A DNA stretch of 64,000 nucleotides from positions 1 to 64,000 of the forward strand of contig LFLB01000007.1 in assembly GCA_001543005.1 (NCBI GenBank), written 5' to 3'. The first letter of the stretch is position 1, and the number at the start of each line of letters is the position of its first letter. Of this stretch, positions 16,223 through 25,036 are shown one piece after another. The notes under the pieces were generated by a model. That model was not told where the DNA came from. It did no database searches and worked only from the letters and a program-made list of their open reading frames with translations. The position numbers and the translations under genes are program-made. The DNA comes from Candidatus Spongiihabitans thiooxidans (GTDB taxonomy: Bacteria > Pseudomonadota > Gammaproteobacteria > Arenicellales > Poriferihabitantaceae).

Positions 16223-18786
16223 TTCATCTCCTCTGTCGTTTTCTTAACCACCATCAATTCATTCCCGCGGTCGTCTATGACTTTCACGGCGACCTGCTGG
16301 CCGGCGGCGAAAGGTGCGCTGGTGGCGCCGCGTAGGTGTTCCCAGACGGTTTCGTCGAAGTCTGCCTTCACCGCCTTGCGTATTTTGTCCCATGCCGCGG
16401 TGCGGGGAAAGAATACTTGCCCGGCGCGGAAGCATTGGCCGTCGTAGTCCGTGTCCAGCATCCAGCAAGGCACGTCGTCGCCGTTGAGGGAAGTGGTTTG
16501 CATGGTTGCCGGGTCGAAGACATCCAGGCCGTGCAGGGTTGCTTGCCATAAATCGCCGCCATCTTCGGCTTTTTCGCTTGCTTTTTCCAGTTCCACATCG
16601 GGCAAGCCAACCACTGAGAAAATCTGGCTGGAGCGCATGTTTTTAAGCAGGTCGGACATCACCAAATCGGTGCTCGCCTGGGCATAAATGGCGGGCAAGC
16701 CAAAAGTCGCTTCGCCCTTCTCTATGGTTTGTCGCGCGGCCGGTTCAATGGCAAAGGCGATAACCAGCAGGCGGGCGTAATTCTTGTGGCGCGCCTCCTT
16801 GCCCGCCTCAATCACGGCGCGCTCTGAAATGGCGCCGTTGGCGGGACCAAAAACGATGGCGATAGCAGCCTCGCCGTCGGCATCTTTGTCGTCAACATGC
16901 ACTCCTTCGGCGTGGAGGTTCAGGGATTTGGCGGGTGCTCGCACCTTGTCCAGATTGAATTTTTCGTTCTCCGGCAAATGCAACACCGGAGACAACTTCA
17001 AAATCCGAATCATGCGCAGGATGTGATCCTCTTCATCGCCCAGGCTTTCTGCGGGAGTTGGCTCTCTGATTTCCGATTCCGGCGACAGGGGCGTCGGCAA
17101 CACCGCTTCCACGCAAAAAGGTCCGCTGATGCGGGTGGTGTTGCTTGCCACTTCGGGCTTGTCCACCAGCACTTCCTCCGCCGCCGGTTCGTCGTTGGCG
17201 ATGGATTTCAACGTGATATGCGGCACGATGCCGCCGACTTCCTCGCCTTTTTTATTTCGTTTGCGCGCATAGACGAAGCCGCCGCTGGGGCCGCGCTGCT
17301 GATCTTTCAGTTGGTAGTAGGGATAGGTGGCGGTGAGCAACCGTTGCCGTGCCAGTGCCAGCGGCACGCGCGACACATCGGTTGTGATCCAGCGGCGGCC
17401 CCATTGTTCGGCGACATAAGCGGTGGTGCCGCTGCCGCAGGTTGGGTCAAAAATTAAATCGCCCGGGTCGGTGGTCATTAAGATGCAACGTTGGATAACT
17501 TTGATGGAAGTTTGAACAACGTATGTCTTACTTTGTTCTGACATTTGACTGGACCACATATTGTCCATTTGGACACACTCAAAATCTTTTGCATAACGGA
17601 TAAACCTCAATGATCCAGCAGCATGCAACCTATCCGCGTCAGCAAGTTTTTGCATACCTTTTGAGGAAACTCTCCACCCATTTTTAGGGTTATATGTTTT
17701 TCCTTGATATTCAAAAGAATATTTAGTTTGTGGAACGCTCGCTTCAAGTTGTTGCGTTCCAACAATCTCATTCGAATCATCAAAATCTCGTTTGACGAAC
17801 AAAGAACGAAATCTAAGCGCGGATTTATCTTTCGCATACCATAAAATGCAATCATAAACATTATTTAATAAATCCGTTGGTTTGGTCATCGCCGTGCGAA
17901 AGCTTATTTGGTTAACAAAATTCTCCCGCCCAAAAACCTCATCCATCACGCACCGAACCAGATGCACATTCTCATCCGAAATCTGCACAAAACAGGAACC
18001 GGAATCGGTCAGCAGTTCGCGCACCAGTAGCAGGCGGTCGCGCATGTAAGTCAGCCAGGAATGGATGCCCAGTTCCCAGGTGTCGCGGTAGGCTTGCACC
18101 ATCTCCGGCTCGCGGCTGATGCTGTCGTCATCGCCCTCCTTGCTATCGCGCTTACGCACAAAGGGCTGAAAATTGCCGCCGAATTTGATGCCGTAGGGCG
18201 GGTCCATATAGACCATCTGCACCTGCCGGCCCAGACTTTCATACTCCACCAGCGAGTTCATCACCTGCAACGAATCGCCCAGAATCAGGCGATTCTGCCA
18301 GCCGTTCAGATGTTCGTAGGCGCCGCGGATTTTCTCGCCGAGGCTGAGGTCGCCTTCACCGAACAAGTCCAAGGTTTGGCCGCGGGTGCGGTGGTGGCGC
18401 TTCAAGGTCTCCAGCATCGCCTGCGTGGACTGTCGCTCATGCACGAACAAAGGCAGGGTCGGCACTTCAATGCGCCCGCGCTCGGCCTTGCCGGCCCAGT
18501 TGAGGAAGGGCTTGGACAGGTTCTTCAATTCTTCCGCCGCCCGCCGCGCCGCGTCCAGATTCTTGCTGTCAATAATCCGCGCAATCAGCCCCTCAGCCTC
18601 GCCGCGCACCTCGCCCTCATCCCAAACCAACTCCGGCGCCAGCGATGAATCATAGCGGTAAACCTTACGCGCCTTGCGCTTGGCCTGCGGGAACACATCC
18701 TGCGTCCCACCTTCGGGGCGCAGTAGGGCTTTTTGATCGTCGTGGCGATAATCCCGCGCTGAGGGTTTCTTGGTTTTTCTTGGCAT
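16219..18786 (-). CDS. Site-specific adenine-N6 DNA methyltransferase (type III Mod-like)
   Basis: An 855-residue beta-class methyltransferase: catalytic motif IV DPPY (195-198) comes before the SAM-binding motif I DPTCGSGTT (447-455). It would methylate adenine in a specific sequence and protect host DNA from the Res-like nuclease at the other end of the operon. The region between these motifs, about residues 295-430 (17496-17904), is markedly AT-rich while both flanks are GC-rich; that is the expected place of the target-recognition domain, so it appears exchanged. A long C-terminal extension (after about 500) is typical of this subfamily and may contact Res. It is the first gene of the five-gene operon. 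Confidence 0.9.
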   Translation of the reverse strand: MPRKTKKPSARDYRHDDQKALLRPEGGTQDVFPQAKRKARKVYRYDSSLAPELVWDEGEVRGEAEGLIARIIDSKNLDAARRAAEELKNLSKPFLNWAGKAERGRIEVPTLPLFVHERQSTQAMLETLKRHHRTRGQTLDLFGEGDLSLGEKIRGAYEHLNGWQNRLILGDSLQVMNSLVEYESLGRQVQMVYMDPPYGIKFGGNFQPFVRKRDSKEGDDDSISREPEMVQAYRDTWELGIHSWLTYMRDRLLLVRELLTDSGSCFVQISDENVHLVRCVMDEVFGRENFVNQISFRTAMTKPTDLLNNVYDCILWYAKDKSALRFRSLFVKRDFDDSNEIVGTQQLEASVPQTKYSFEYQGKTYNPKNGWRVSSKGMQKLADADRLHAAGSLRFIRYAKDFECVQMDNMWSSQMSEQSKTYVVQTSIKVIQRCILMTTDPGDLIFDPTCGSGTTAYVAEQWGRRWITTDVSRVPLALARQRLLTATYPYYQLKDQQRGPSGGFVYARKRNKKGEEVGGIVPHITLKSIANDEPAAEEVLVDKPEVASNTTRISGPFCVEAVLPTPLSPESEIREPTPAESLGDEEDHILRMIRILKLSPVLHLPENEKFNLDKVRAPAKSLNLHAEGVHVDDKDADGEAAIAIVFGPANGAISERAVIEAGKEARHKNYARLLVIAFAIEPAARQTIEKGEATFGLPAIYAQASTDLVMSDLLKNMRSSQIFSVVGLPDVELEKASEKAEDGGDLWQATLHGLDVFDPATMQTTSLNGDDVPCWMLDTDYDGQCFRAGQVFFPRTAAWDKIRKAVKADFDETVWEHLRGATSAPFAAGQQVAVKVIDDRGNELMVVKKTTEEMK

Positions 18787-18797
18787 GGCGGGAGTTT

Positions 18798-18826
18798 ACT
18801 ATACTGTGCCTGAATAATTTGGCGAA
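18798..18826 (-). promoter_or_regulatory. Putative sigma-70 promoter of the methyltransferase-ATPase-nuclease operon
   Basis: Read on the minus strand: -35-like TTCGCC (18826-18821), 17-base spacer, -10 TATAGT (18803-18798). The predicted transcript would begin only a few bases before the ATG at 18786, and no Shine-Dalgarno is seen, so the first message may be nearly leaderless. Prediction by eye. Confidence 0.35.
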
Positions 18827-19033
18827 ATGCTAACAGGCATACTCGCTTGCACTCGCTTGGGGCAAAAATCAAGGCATCGCGCTGGATTATGACCATTTTG
18901 TTGTATTATAAGGGAACTCCTAATTAAAACCGAAAAATGAGAGATAATCAAATTCACCGAACTACTGACCGAAGGTAGCGTGGAATATGTCACAACACCT
19001 AGGGTGCCAGAGAACAGTTTACAAACAAAATGT

Positions 19034-19060
19034 TGCGGCTTGCGCCGCGGGTGTTTCACT
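19034..19060 (+). repeat. 27-bp direct repeat, left copy (hairpin GCGGC-TTGC-GCCGC)
   Basis: This matches 22093-22119 at 25 of 27 positions in the same orientation. It contains a perfect 5-bp stem with a four-base loop; in the right copy one stem pair is broken. Together the copies bracket the decayed ABC exporter gene. Confidence 0.65.
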
Positions 19061-19111
19061 GGATTATCCGGTCAAGCCCGATAACGACAGACGTTAGAAC
19101 GGATGACGGGC

Positions 19112-21915
19112 TTATATCGTTTTCCGTCCCCTTCTTGTCATTCGTGACATTGATAGCCGGTTATTGCCCGTGATGATGAGATAAACATTCTTGCTCGCCT
19201 GCCCGCGGCGATAGACGAATTCCCCGGCATCGGTGGTCATGCGCCGGCTGTGTTCCGCCAGCAGTTGCTGAGTGCGCGCCTCGAGGGAGCCGAACAAGCG
19301 CGATTGGCCAAGCAGGATATTGACATCGCCGAGGCTCTCCATCGGCACCGGTTTGGCATCCCTGGCGTCACTCAGGCCATCAATCAGGCCGCCGTTGTTG
19401 GTGAGCATATAGAAGTGATCAAATTCGCGCGCATTATCGATCTCGCGGTCGATCCAGATCATGGTGGATTGCGGCAGCAATTCGTGGATATTGCGACGCA
19501 ACGAATGCCTTTCCTGAACATCGAACGGTGCCAGCGCATCGTGGAAAATCATTATGTCCGGATTTTTCATCAGCATCCGACCGACCGAGATTCTATGCTT
19601 GGCGACCACCGGCAAGCGCGACCCGCTGATGCCAACCTCAGACTGGGCGAACAGGAGCATGATCGCTCGTTTGACATTTATTTGCTCCAGGGTGCGCTCA
19701 ACAATCTCGGCAATCTTGCGCTCGGCAGCCGGTTCCCTGGCCACCACCCGGCCGAACAGCAAGTTGTCGATAATGGTTAATTTCGGGTGATAGGCGGACT
19801 TGTCAAAGCGGATGATTTTGCCCTTCAAATCCTGCGGCAGGTTGAGGAATAATTCATGCCGCACCTGCAACAATTTACCGGCCACGCGTTTATGGATGAA
19901 GCCAAAAGCATGCAGTTCAGGAATCAGGTGCAGAAAGATGCCGAGCAGGTCGGCGCGTTCATCCTCGTTCAGCATAACGCCTTCCTCGCCGAGGCGCTCG
20001 GCAATGTCCGTGAGCGCGGTGATTTCCTGGTCGCTTTCCAGATCAAACTGGTTGAGCAGGTTGTGTCCCTTGGGCAACTTCTGAATGCGCTCGGCCAACC
20101 GCAACGAAGCTTTGCCGCCGATATCAATCGCCAATTCGAGGATGTCCAGTTTTTCCAGGGTCTGTTGCAAGATTGGATGGGCGGCCAGATTGCGCCCGCG
20201 CAAATTTTCATCCCTAGGCACGCCAAACAGAATGTTTTCCGCCACCGTGGCGTTACGGTTATAGGTGTCCAGATTGAATTCCGCCACCACGCGCTCCAGT
20301 TTGCGCTCACGCAGTGTGCCGCGAATCCGCTGTCGTGCTTCGAGGATATTATCAGCCAGCTGGGGATGGTCGGCCGGGTCGAAAATCTCCAGCAGGCCGC
20401 GCTGATACATGATTGAATCGGTGCCGATGGCGCGTGCGCCGAAGAAAAACCAATCCAGCAATTGCCCGTGGTTGTCGGCGTTGATGAGGCGGTAATCGAG
20501 CCAGTTGCTGAAGAACACGTCGGTGCTGTTGCCCGATTCGATCGATTCCGTAATCCATTCCCGCTGAACCGGATCGGGGTTGTCATTTGTCGGCGGCGAC
20601 TGGTTCATGCCGTACAGTACATTGTCGGTAGCGGTGCCACTGAATATGTATGGGTCCGGGCCTTGGTAGGCGAGCCGGGTGCGTAGCAAGCGGGGGACGA
20701 TCCGGTCAAGTTCGATACCGCCGATGTTGATGCTGCCGGAGGCCGGTTTTTCCAGCCCGGTAAGCAGTTGCGCCAGCCTTAGCCGCTGCATCGCATTTTG
20801 CCCGACAATGGCAATCCGCGACCCGGCTGCGACCTCCAGGTTGAGTGCCGTTATCACCTTTTCACCGGTGTCATTGGCCCACGAGACATTGCTCAAGGTC
20901 AGCGTCTTGTTGAGAGATTGGTCACTGCCGTCGGCGACCTGGTCGCGGTGCTCCAGCAACTCTGGGGCCAGCAACCCCTTGGGCGAGAACTGTTCGATGA
21001 TCTGCTGGTATTTAATCTTGGCATCTTCATGCGCCTGGTAGTGGTTGAGCAACTCTTTCCACGGCGAGGTCAGATCCTTGTAAGCCGCCAACGCCGCCAC
21101 CAGCGCGCCGATAGTGAGTTCGCCCCGAATCACCAGCGCGCCGATAGTGAGTTCGCCCCGAATCACCAGCATGCCGCCAAACAAGTAAAACAAGAATGGG
21201 GTGAGCTGCCCGATGGTGTTGTTCAAAAACTTCATGAAAAACTTCTTCCTGAAAATCTGCAGCCGGATTTGGAACAGCCCGCTGAGCCAGTGCGCTCGGA
21301 CAATTTCCTGATGCGTACCACCCGCTCCTTTTTCAGCGTATTGACCTGTTGTTGCAGTTTGGGGATGACATAACCCTGCACCGGAATCAATGCCACCGAA
21401 GCGAGCCCAAACACCCAGTCCTGCATGAACAAGAAAACCAGGATGGTCAGCATGGTGCCGCCCTGGAACAACGGCAGGGCGATGGCCTCCGAAATATAGC
21501 TTGCCAACGGTTCCGTTTCCGCGGTCAGCGTGGAGATCAGTTCCCCCTGAGAGGTGCGCGAGAAATGCGGCAGCGGAAAACGCAGCAAGCGGTCGATCAA
21601 CTGAAAGCGCAGTCGTCGCACCAGGCGTTCGCCGGTGATTCCCTTGAGGGTGTTGTTCTTCATTTTCAACAAACCGTTGATGATAATCAGCGCCAGCAAA
21701 CCGACACAGAGCACCAGCAGGAAATGCACCGGCTCCAGGCTGAAACCGGCCAGCTGGAGTATCTCGTTGCCACCGGACAATGTCCGGTTGATGATTATCT
21801 TGGGGATTTCAAGGGTCAGGTAGAGGAGCGGAAACGACAGACAGGTAAAGGCGACAATGACAAGCTGCTGCCCGGAACTATACTGCCAGACTAATCTTAG
21901 TAAACTGGAGTTCAT
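19112..21915 (-). pseudogene. Broken ABC exporter (membrane domain, nucleotide-binding domain, truncated cyclic-nucleotide-binding-like end)
   Basis: Two frames make up one gene. The first (21915 to 21232) begins MNSSLLRLVWQYSSG and has the exporter membrane helices. It shifts frame after IRKLSER, near 21290-21300. The second frame resumes with LFQIRLQIFRKKFF just before the ATG at 21235 and carries the rest. About 25 residues appear lost at the junction. A 33-bp tandem duplication doubles LVIRGELTIGA in the last helix. The P-loop reads VGQNAMQRLR, without the Lys-Ser/Thr of Walker A, and the C-terminal part starting AGEFVYRRGQ stops early at 19112. The family (long fused nucleotide-binding region plus CRP-like tail) is known in Proteobacteria. 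I judge it non-functional; ribosomal frameshifting is a weak alternative. Confidence 0.75.
21098..21170 (-). repeat. 33-bp perfect tandem duplication inside the ABC pseudogene
   Basis: Copies are 21098-21130 and 21131-21163, with seven further bases of a third. The duplication keeps the frame and repeats 11 residues (VIRGELTIGAL), lengthening a membrane helix. The identity of the copies indicates a recent slippage event. Confidence 0.85.
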
Positions 21916-22092
21916 GCAAAACCGGATAAGTGAACAGGATATAGGAAGTATATGTGGTTTGCTTTGAACAGCATCGATCGGGCGGCATAATGGCGTGAAA
22001 TATCCATTTGCGAAACTGGAATCTGATTGATGCGGCGTGCTGACGGCCTGTTGGGGGGTGGGCGTAAATCTCCTTTTCGTCGTTGCCGATGG

Positions 22093-22119
22093 TGCGGCTT
22101 GCGCCACGGGTGTTTTACT
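22093..22119 (+). repeat. 27-bp direct repeat, right copy
   Basis: Same orientation as 19034-19060, with differences at two positions; the hairpin here has GCGGC facing GCCAC. It lies between the ABC pseudogene and the NDT-like cassette. Confidence 0.65.
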
Positions 22120-22164
22120 TTAATTAAGTGTTGTGCCCCTTAATTTTTTTCAATATGGTAAACT

Positions 22165-22326
22165 ATGCGCATGGTAGCTAAAAAACGAGATGTCGTCCAA
22201 GTCAAAAATCCTCGAACCAATAGATATGTGAAAATAGATCGTTCCGTAGGCAAGATTGTTGCACATAAAAGAAGTTCCGGGCCATATAAGGATATTCCGG
22301 TCGCCCGCAAAAAGAGTGGAACGTAA
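22165..22326 (+). CDS. Small basic protein, first gene of a two-gene cassette
   Basis: A 53-residue (51 if ATG 22171 is used) Lys/Arg-rich protein with VQVKNPRTNRYVKIDRS and a GPYKDIPVARKK tail. Similar small basic proteins occur in other Proteobacteria as far as I recall, without known function. It ends at 22326 and the next gene starts six bases later, so the two form a transcription unit. A TATGGT -10-like box at 22154-22159 with TTGTGC at 22131-22136 would give a nearly leaderless message. Possible roles are an antitoxin-like or nucleic-acid-binding partner; this is inference from size, charge and position. Confidence 0.6.
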   Translation: MRMVAKKRDVVQVKNPRTNRYVKIDRSVGKIVAHKRSSGPYKDIPVARKKSGT

Positions 22327-22332
22327 AAGGGA

Positions 22333-22974
22333 ATGATTATTTACAATCCAGCGGATGGAGATGCGTTCACTACCACGATAAAAAGTGCTCCGAAGCACTG
22401 TTTTTTAATGACCCGGCTCGGCAGTCCTGTGCCACAGATGGTTAAGGATATTGGGACTGAAGTTAAAAAATGTTGTCACAACCAAAAGTATGTGGCTATC
22501 GATGCTGGAACACGGATAACTGGACGAGATTTTCTAATCAAAATTTGGAAAATGATTGCGTCTTCTCCAATTGCAGTTGGAGTAGTCCATGAGTCTATTC
22601 CCCCATCAACACAAGCCAATATTTTTTACGAACTTGGTGTAGCCCAGGCACTAGGTAAAGAAACCCTAATCGTGAAGAGTCCAAAAGGAAAGATTCCCTC
22701 AGACTTCATCAGAACCGAATACATATCCTTTGATGATAAATTTACGAATAATTTCTCAAAATACCTGACTGATCTTACGGAGCAAGCTGAACACTATGAA
22801 ATTGTTGCGGACCAATTAGATCGCAATCCTGTTTTAGCTATTGATTACCTGAAACGAGCATATCTAATAACTGGCGAGAGTAGATTAAAAAAGAAAGCAA
22901 AATCAGTCGTCAAGGGTGCAGGATTACAACATCGGGCCGCTAATAGTGTTGAACTTCTCGCAGCCGCCTTCTAA
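22333..22974 (+). CDS. Nucleoside 2-deoxyribosyltransferase/TIR-like domain protein, putative nucleotide-acting effector
   Basis: A 213-residue protein. Its core, KHCFLMTRLG (21-30), then IASSPIAVGVV, then ANIFYELGVAQALGK (95-109), follows the pattern of nucleoside 2-deoxyribosyltransferases and TIR-like domains. In these a strand-helix repeat ends in a Glu-containing helix; Glu100 would be the catalytic residue. The C-terminal 70 residues are helical and basic and belong to no domain I know. Proteins of this fold often serve as NAD- or nucleotide-degrading effectors in phage defence, and this one lies beside a defence operon. The small basic gene precedes it by six bases. A hairpin GACGCA/TGCGTC (22991-23009) follows and may end the transcript. 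Function is unproven. Confidence 0.65.
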   Translation: MIIYNPADGDAFTTTIKSAPKHCFLMTRLGSPVPQMVKDIGTEVKKCCHNQKYVAIDAGTRITGRDFLIKIWKMIASSPIAVGVVHESIPPSTQANIFYELGVAQALGKETLIVKSPKGKIPSDFIRTEYISFDDKFTNNFSKYLTDLTEQAEHYEIVADQLDRNPVLAIDYLKRAYLITGESRLKKKAKSVVKGAGLQHRAANSVELLAAAF

Positions 22975-23079
22975 CAAAAAAATGCAATCGGACGCAACCA
23001 AGCTGCGTCGCTGATTTATTCGTGTTTGCCAAGTTAGAGATATAGTTCCGTAACCTATAGATGTCTTCATTGATGTCAT

Positions 23080-24393
23080 TCAACCGGCCCTGGGTGACTT
23101 CATGTTTTCTGGCAGATAGGTCGCGATCTCAGGGAAGGCGACCAGAAGCACCACCATCAGCACCATCAGGAAGAACATCGGGATAGCGGTTTTTGCGATA
23201 AAGTTCATATCATGCTTGGTCATGCCCTGGATGACGAACAGATTAAACCCGACCGGGGGCGTGATCTGCGCCATCTCGACCACGACCACGATAAAGATGC
23301 CGAACCAGATAATATCGATTCCGGCCTGGCGTATCATCGGTTCCACAACCGCCATAGTCAGTACAACGGAAGAGATGCCATCCAGGAAGAACCCGAGAAT
23401 GATGTAAAACACGGTCAGGGCGGCAATCAGGGCAATTGGTGAAAGTCCGAGAGTCGCGATCCATTCCGCCAGGGCGCGGGGCAGTCCGGTGAAGCCCATG
23501 GCGAGAGAGAGAAACGATGCGCCCATCAGGATCAAGGCAATCATCGCCGAGGTCCGGGTGGCCCCCATCAGGCTGGCAAAAAACGCCTCAGAGGTTAGCG
23601 AACGTTGCACCCCCGCCAAAATCAACGAGCCGACGACACCGAATGCAGCGGCTTCGGTCGCGGTCGCAAAACCGAGATACATGGAACCAATGACGAACAG
23701 CACCAGAAGGATCACAGGAATCAGCAGACGGGATTGGTAGAGCTTGGCAGTAAATGACATTTTGGGTTCGCGGGCCGGCACCTCATCGGGCTTCCAGAAC
23801 GACCAGAGGACAATGTAACCCATAAACAACCCGGCCAACAGTATGCCCGGTAAAATGCCGGCCATAAACAGTTTGGAGATCGATTCGTTGATGGTCACGC
23901 CATAAACGATCAAGGTCAGCGATGGCGGAATCATCAAGCCGAGCGTGGCCGCGCCGGCGAGTGTGCCAATGATCATTTTTTCCGGATAATTGCGTTTTCG
24001 CAGCTCAGGGATAGACATCTTTCCGACCGTGGTCAGGGTCGCTGCGGATGATCCCGAAACCGCGGCGAAAATGGTGCAGCCGACGATATTGGTGTGCAGA
24101 AGTCTGCCGGGTAATGCGTCCATCCACGGCGCAAGGCCGCGAAACATATCCTCGGAGAGTTTGGTCCGATACAGGATTTCCCCCATCCATATAAACAACG
24201 GCAAGGCGGTCAACGACCAACTGGACGACGACGACCAGATCGTAGTGAACATGGTGTCGCCGGTTGGGCGGCTGGTGAACAGCTCCATACCGACAAAGGC
24301 GACCCCCATCAACGCCAGGCCGACCCAGACCCCGCTACCCAACAGGAAGAAAAGAACGAACAGGAATAATCCGGCGGCAAAAAACTGTTCCAT
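23080..24393 (-). CDS. dctM: TRAP transporter large membrane subunit
   Basis: A 437-residue very hydrophobic protein with about a dozen membrane segments. GSSAATLTTVGKMSIPELRKRNY and later PPVGFNLFVIQGMTK are typical of DctM, the subunit that carries the sodium-coupled translocation path. It works with the small subunit DctQ and the periplasmic binding protein DctP encoded just upstream; gaps of 30 and 67 bases suggest one operon. The substrate is set by DctP and cannot be read here, but the flanking DadA-like, ThDP and racemase genes hint at an amino or organic acid. Confidence 0.92.
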   Translation of the reverse strand: MEQFFAAGLFLFVLFFLLGSGVWVGLALMGVAFVGMELFTSRPTGDTMFTTIWSSSSSWSLTALPLFIWMGEILYRTKLSEDMFRGLAPWMDALPGRLLHTNIVGCTIFAAVSGSSAATLTTVGKMSIPELRKRNYPEKMIIGTLAGAATLGLMIPPSLTLIVYGVTINESISKLFMAGILPGILLAGLFMGYIVLWSFWKPDEVPAREPKMSFTAKLYQSRLLIPVILLVLFVIGSMYLGFATATEAAAFGVVGSLILAGVQRSLTSEAFFASLMGATRTSAMIALILMGASFLSLAMGFTGLPRALAEWIATLGLSPIALIAALTVFYIILGFFLDGISSVVLTMAVVEPMIRQAGIDIIWFGIFIVVVVEMAQITPPVGFNLFVIQGMTKHDMNFIAKTAIPMFFLMVLMVVLLVAFPEIATYLPENMKSPRAG

Positions 24394-24423
24394 GACGATT
24401 CCCTTTTTTATGCCGCCTGCTCT

Positions 24424-24969
24424 TTATGCCACATGTTCTGTGGCGGATATGGCGTCGCCGATATCATCCAGGCCGAACCAGACGATCCGAATGAAATGAT
24501 CCAGAAAAGTCAACGCAAAAATACTGGCGCCAATGGCCATCGGGATTTGTGGTATCCACAGCGGCATTGCATCCTGGCCCTGAGAGACATCGTTGAGCTT
24601 GTACGACCAATAAACGCCTCTGAAAGCGTAATAGACCATGTAGGTGGTCAAGGCCGAGCCGATACCGAAACACCATATTTCACCAAAACGACGATAGCGG
24701 CCCAAATGGTTTAACAGCAGACCAACCCGAATATGCGCGCCGTTGTTGAGCGCGTAGGCCAAGGCGAAGAAAGTGGCCGATGCCATACAATATCCTGCAT
24801 AATTGGTGGCGCCGATGAAGATGCCGCCGGACCAGCGCATGACCATTTGCGCGACAATAATAACCAGCAGGAGCAGCAGGAACGCCGCGGCCATAAAACC
24901 GCTAAATCGATAAATAGCGTCCAACGCCTTTCTCAGCGGATGATGTGTACCTGACACTTGCGCGGCCAT
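24424..24969 (-). CDS. dctQ: TRAP transporter small membrane subunit
   Basis: A 181-residue protein with four membrane helices. The start is ATG 24969, preceded by a strong GAGGAAATA; the longer frame to 25014 lacks such support. It contains the ALAYALNNGAHIRVGLL block, close to the conserved R-x-x-xHIRV-type segment of DctQ proteins. It forms the membrane complex with DctM and lies between dctP and dctM. Confidence 0.9.
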   Translation of the reverse strand: MAAQVSGTHHPLRKALDAIYRFSGFMAAAFLLLLLVIIVAQMVMRWSGGIFIGATNYAGYCMASATFFALAYALNNGAHIRVGLLLNHLGRYRRFGEIWCFGIGSALTTYMVYYAFRGVYWSYKLNDVSQGQDAMPLWIPQIPMAIGASIFALTFLDHFIRIVWFGLDDIGDAISATEHVA

Positions 24970-25036
24970 TATTTCCTCATAACGAAAAAGAAAATACCGG
25001 CCTCGTGAACTCATCGGGGCCGGCTATAGATGCTGA

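Larger units (their letters stand above)
18787..19111. other. Intergenic region upstream of the defence operon, with one 27-bp repeat copy
   Basis: No credible gene. It holds a promoter candidate for the methyltransferase and a 27-bp repeat at 19034-19060 that recurs at 22093-22119 on the other side of the ABC pseudogene. Confidence 0.5.

Noticed and set aside
18061..18648. A 195-codon plus-strand frame
   Set aside because: Antisense to the N-terminal third of the methyltransferase; no motif and poor start.
21916..22107. N-terminal extension of the ABC membrane domain frame
   Set aside because: These 64 residues are unlike the family and run into the 27-bp repeat region. The family start MNSSLLRLVWQYS at 21915 is clear.
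22150..22398. An 82-codon minus-strand frame
   Set aside because: It overlaps both genes of the NDT-like cassette on the other strand and resembles nothing.
22991..23009. Hairpin GACGCA/TGCGTC as an intrinsic terminator
   Set aside because: The stem is only six pairs and the following bases are not a clear T tract, so it is only mentioned with the gene.
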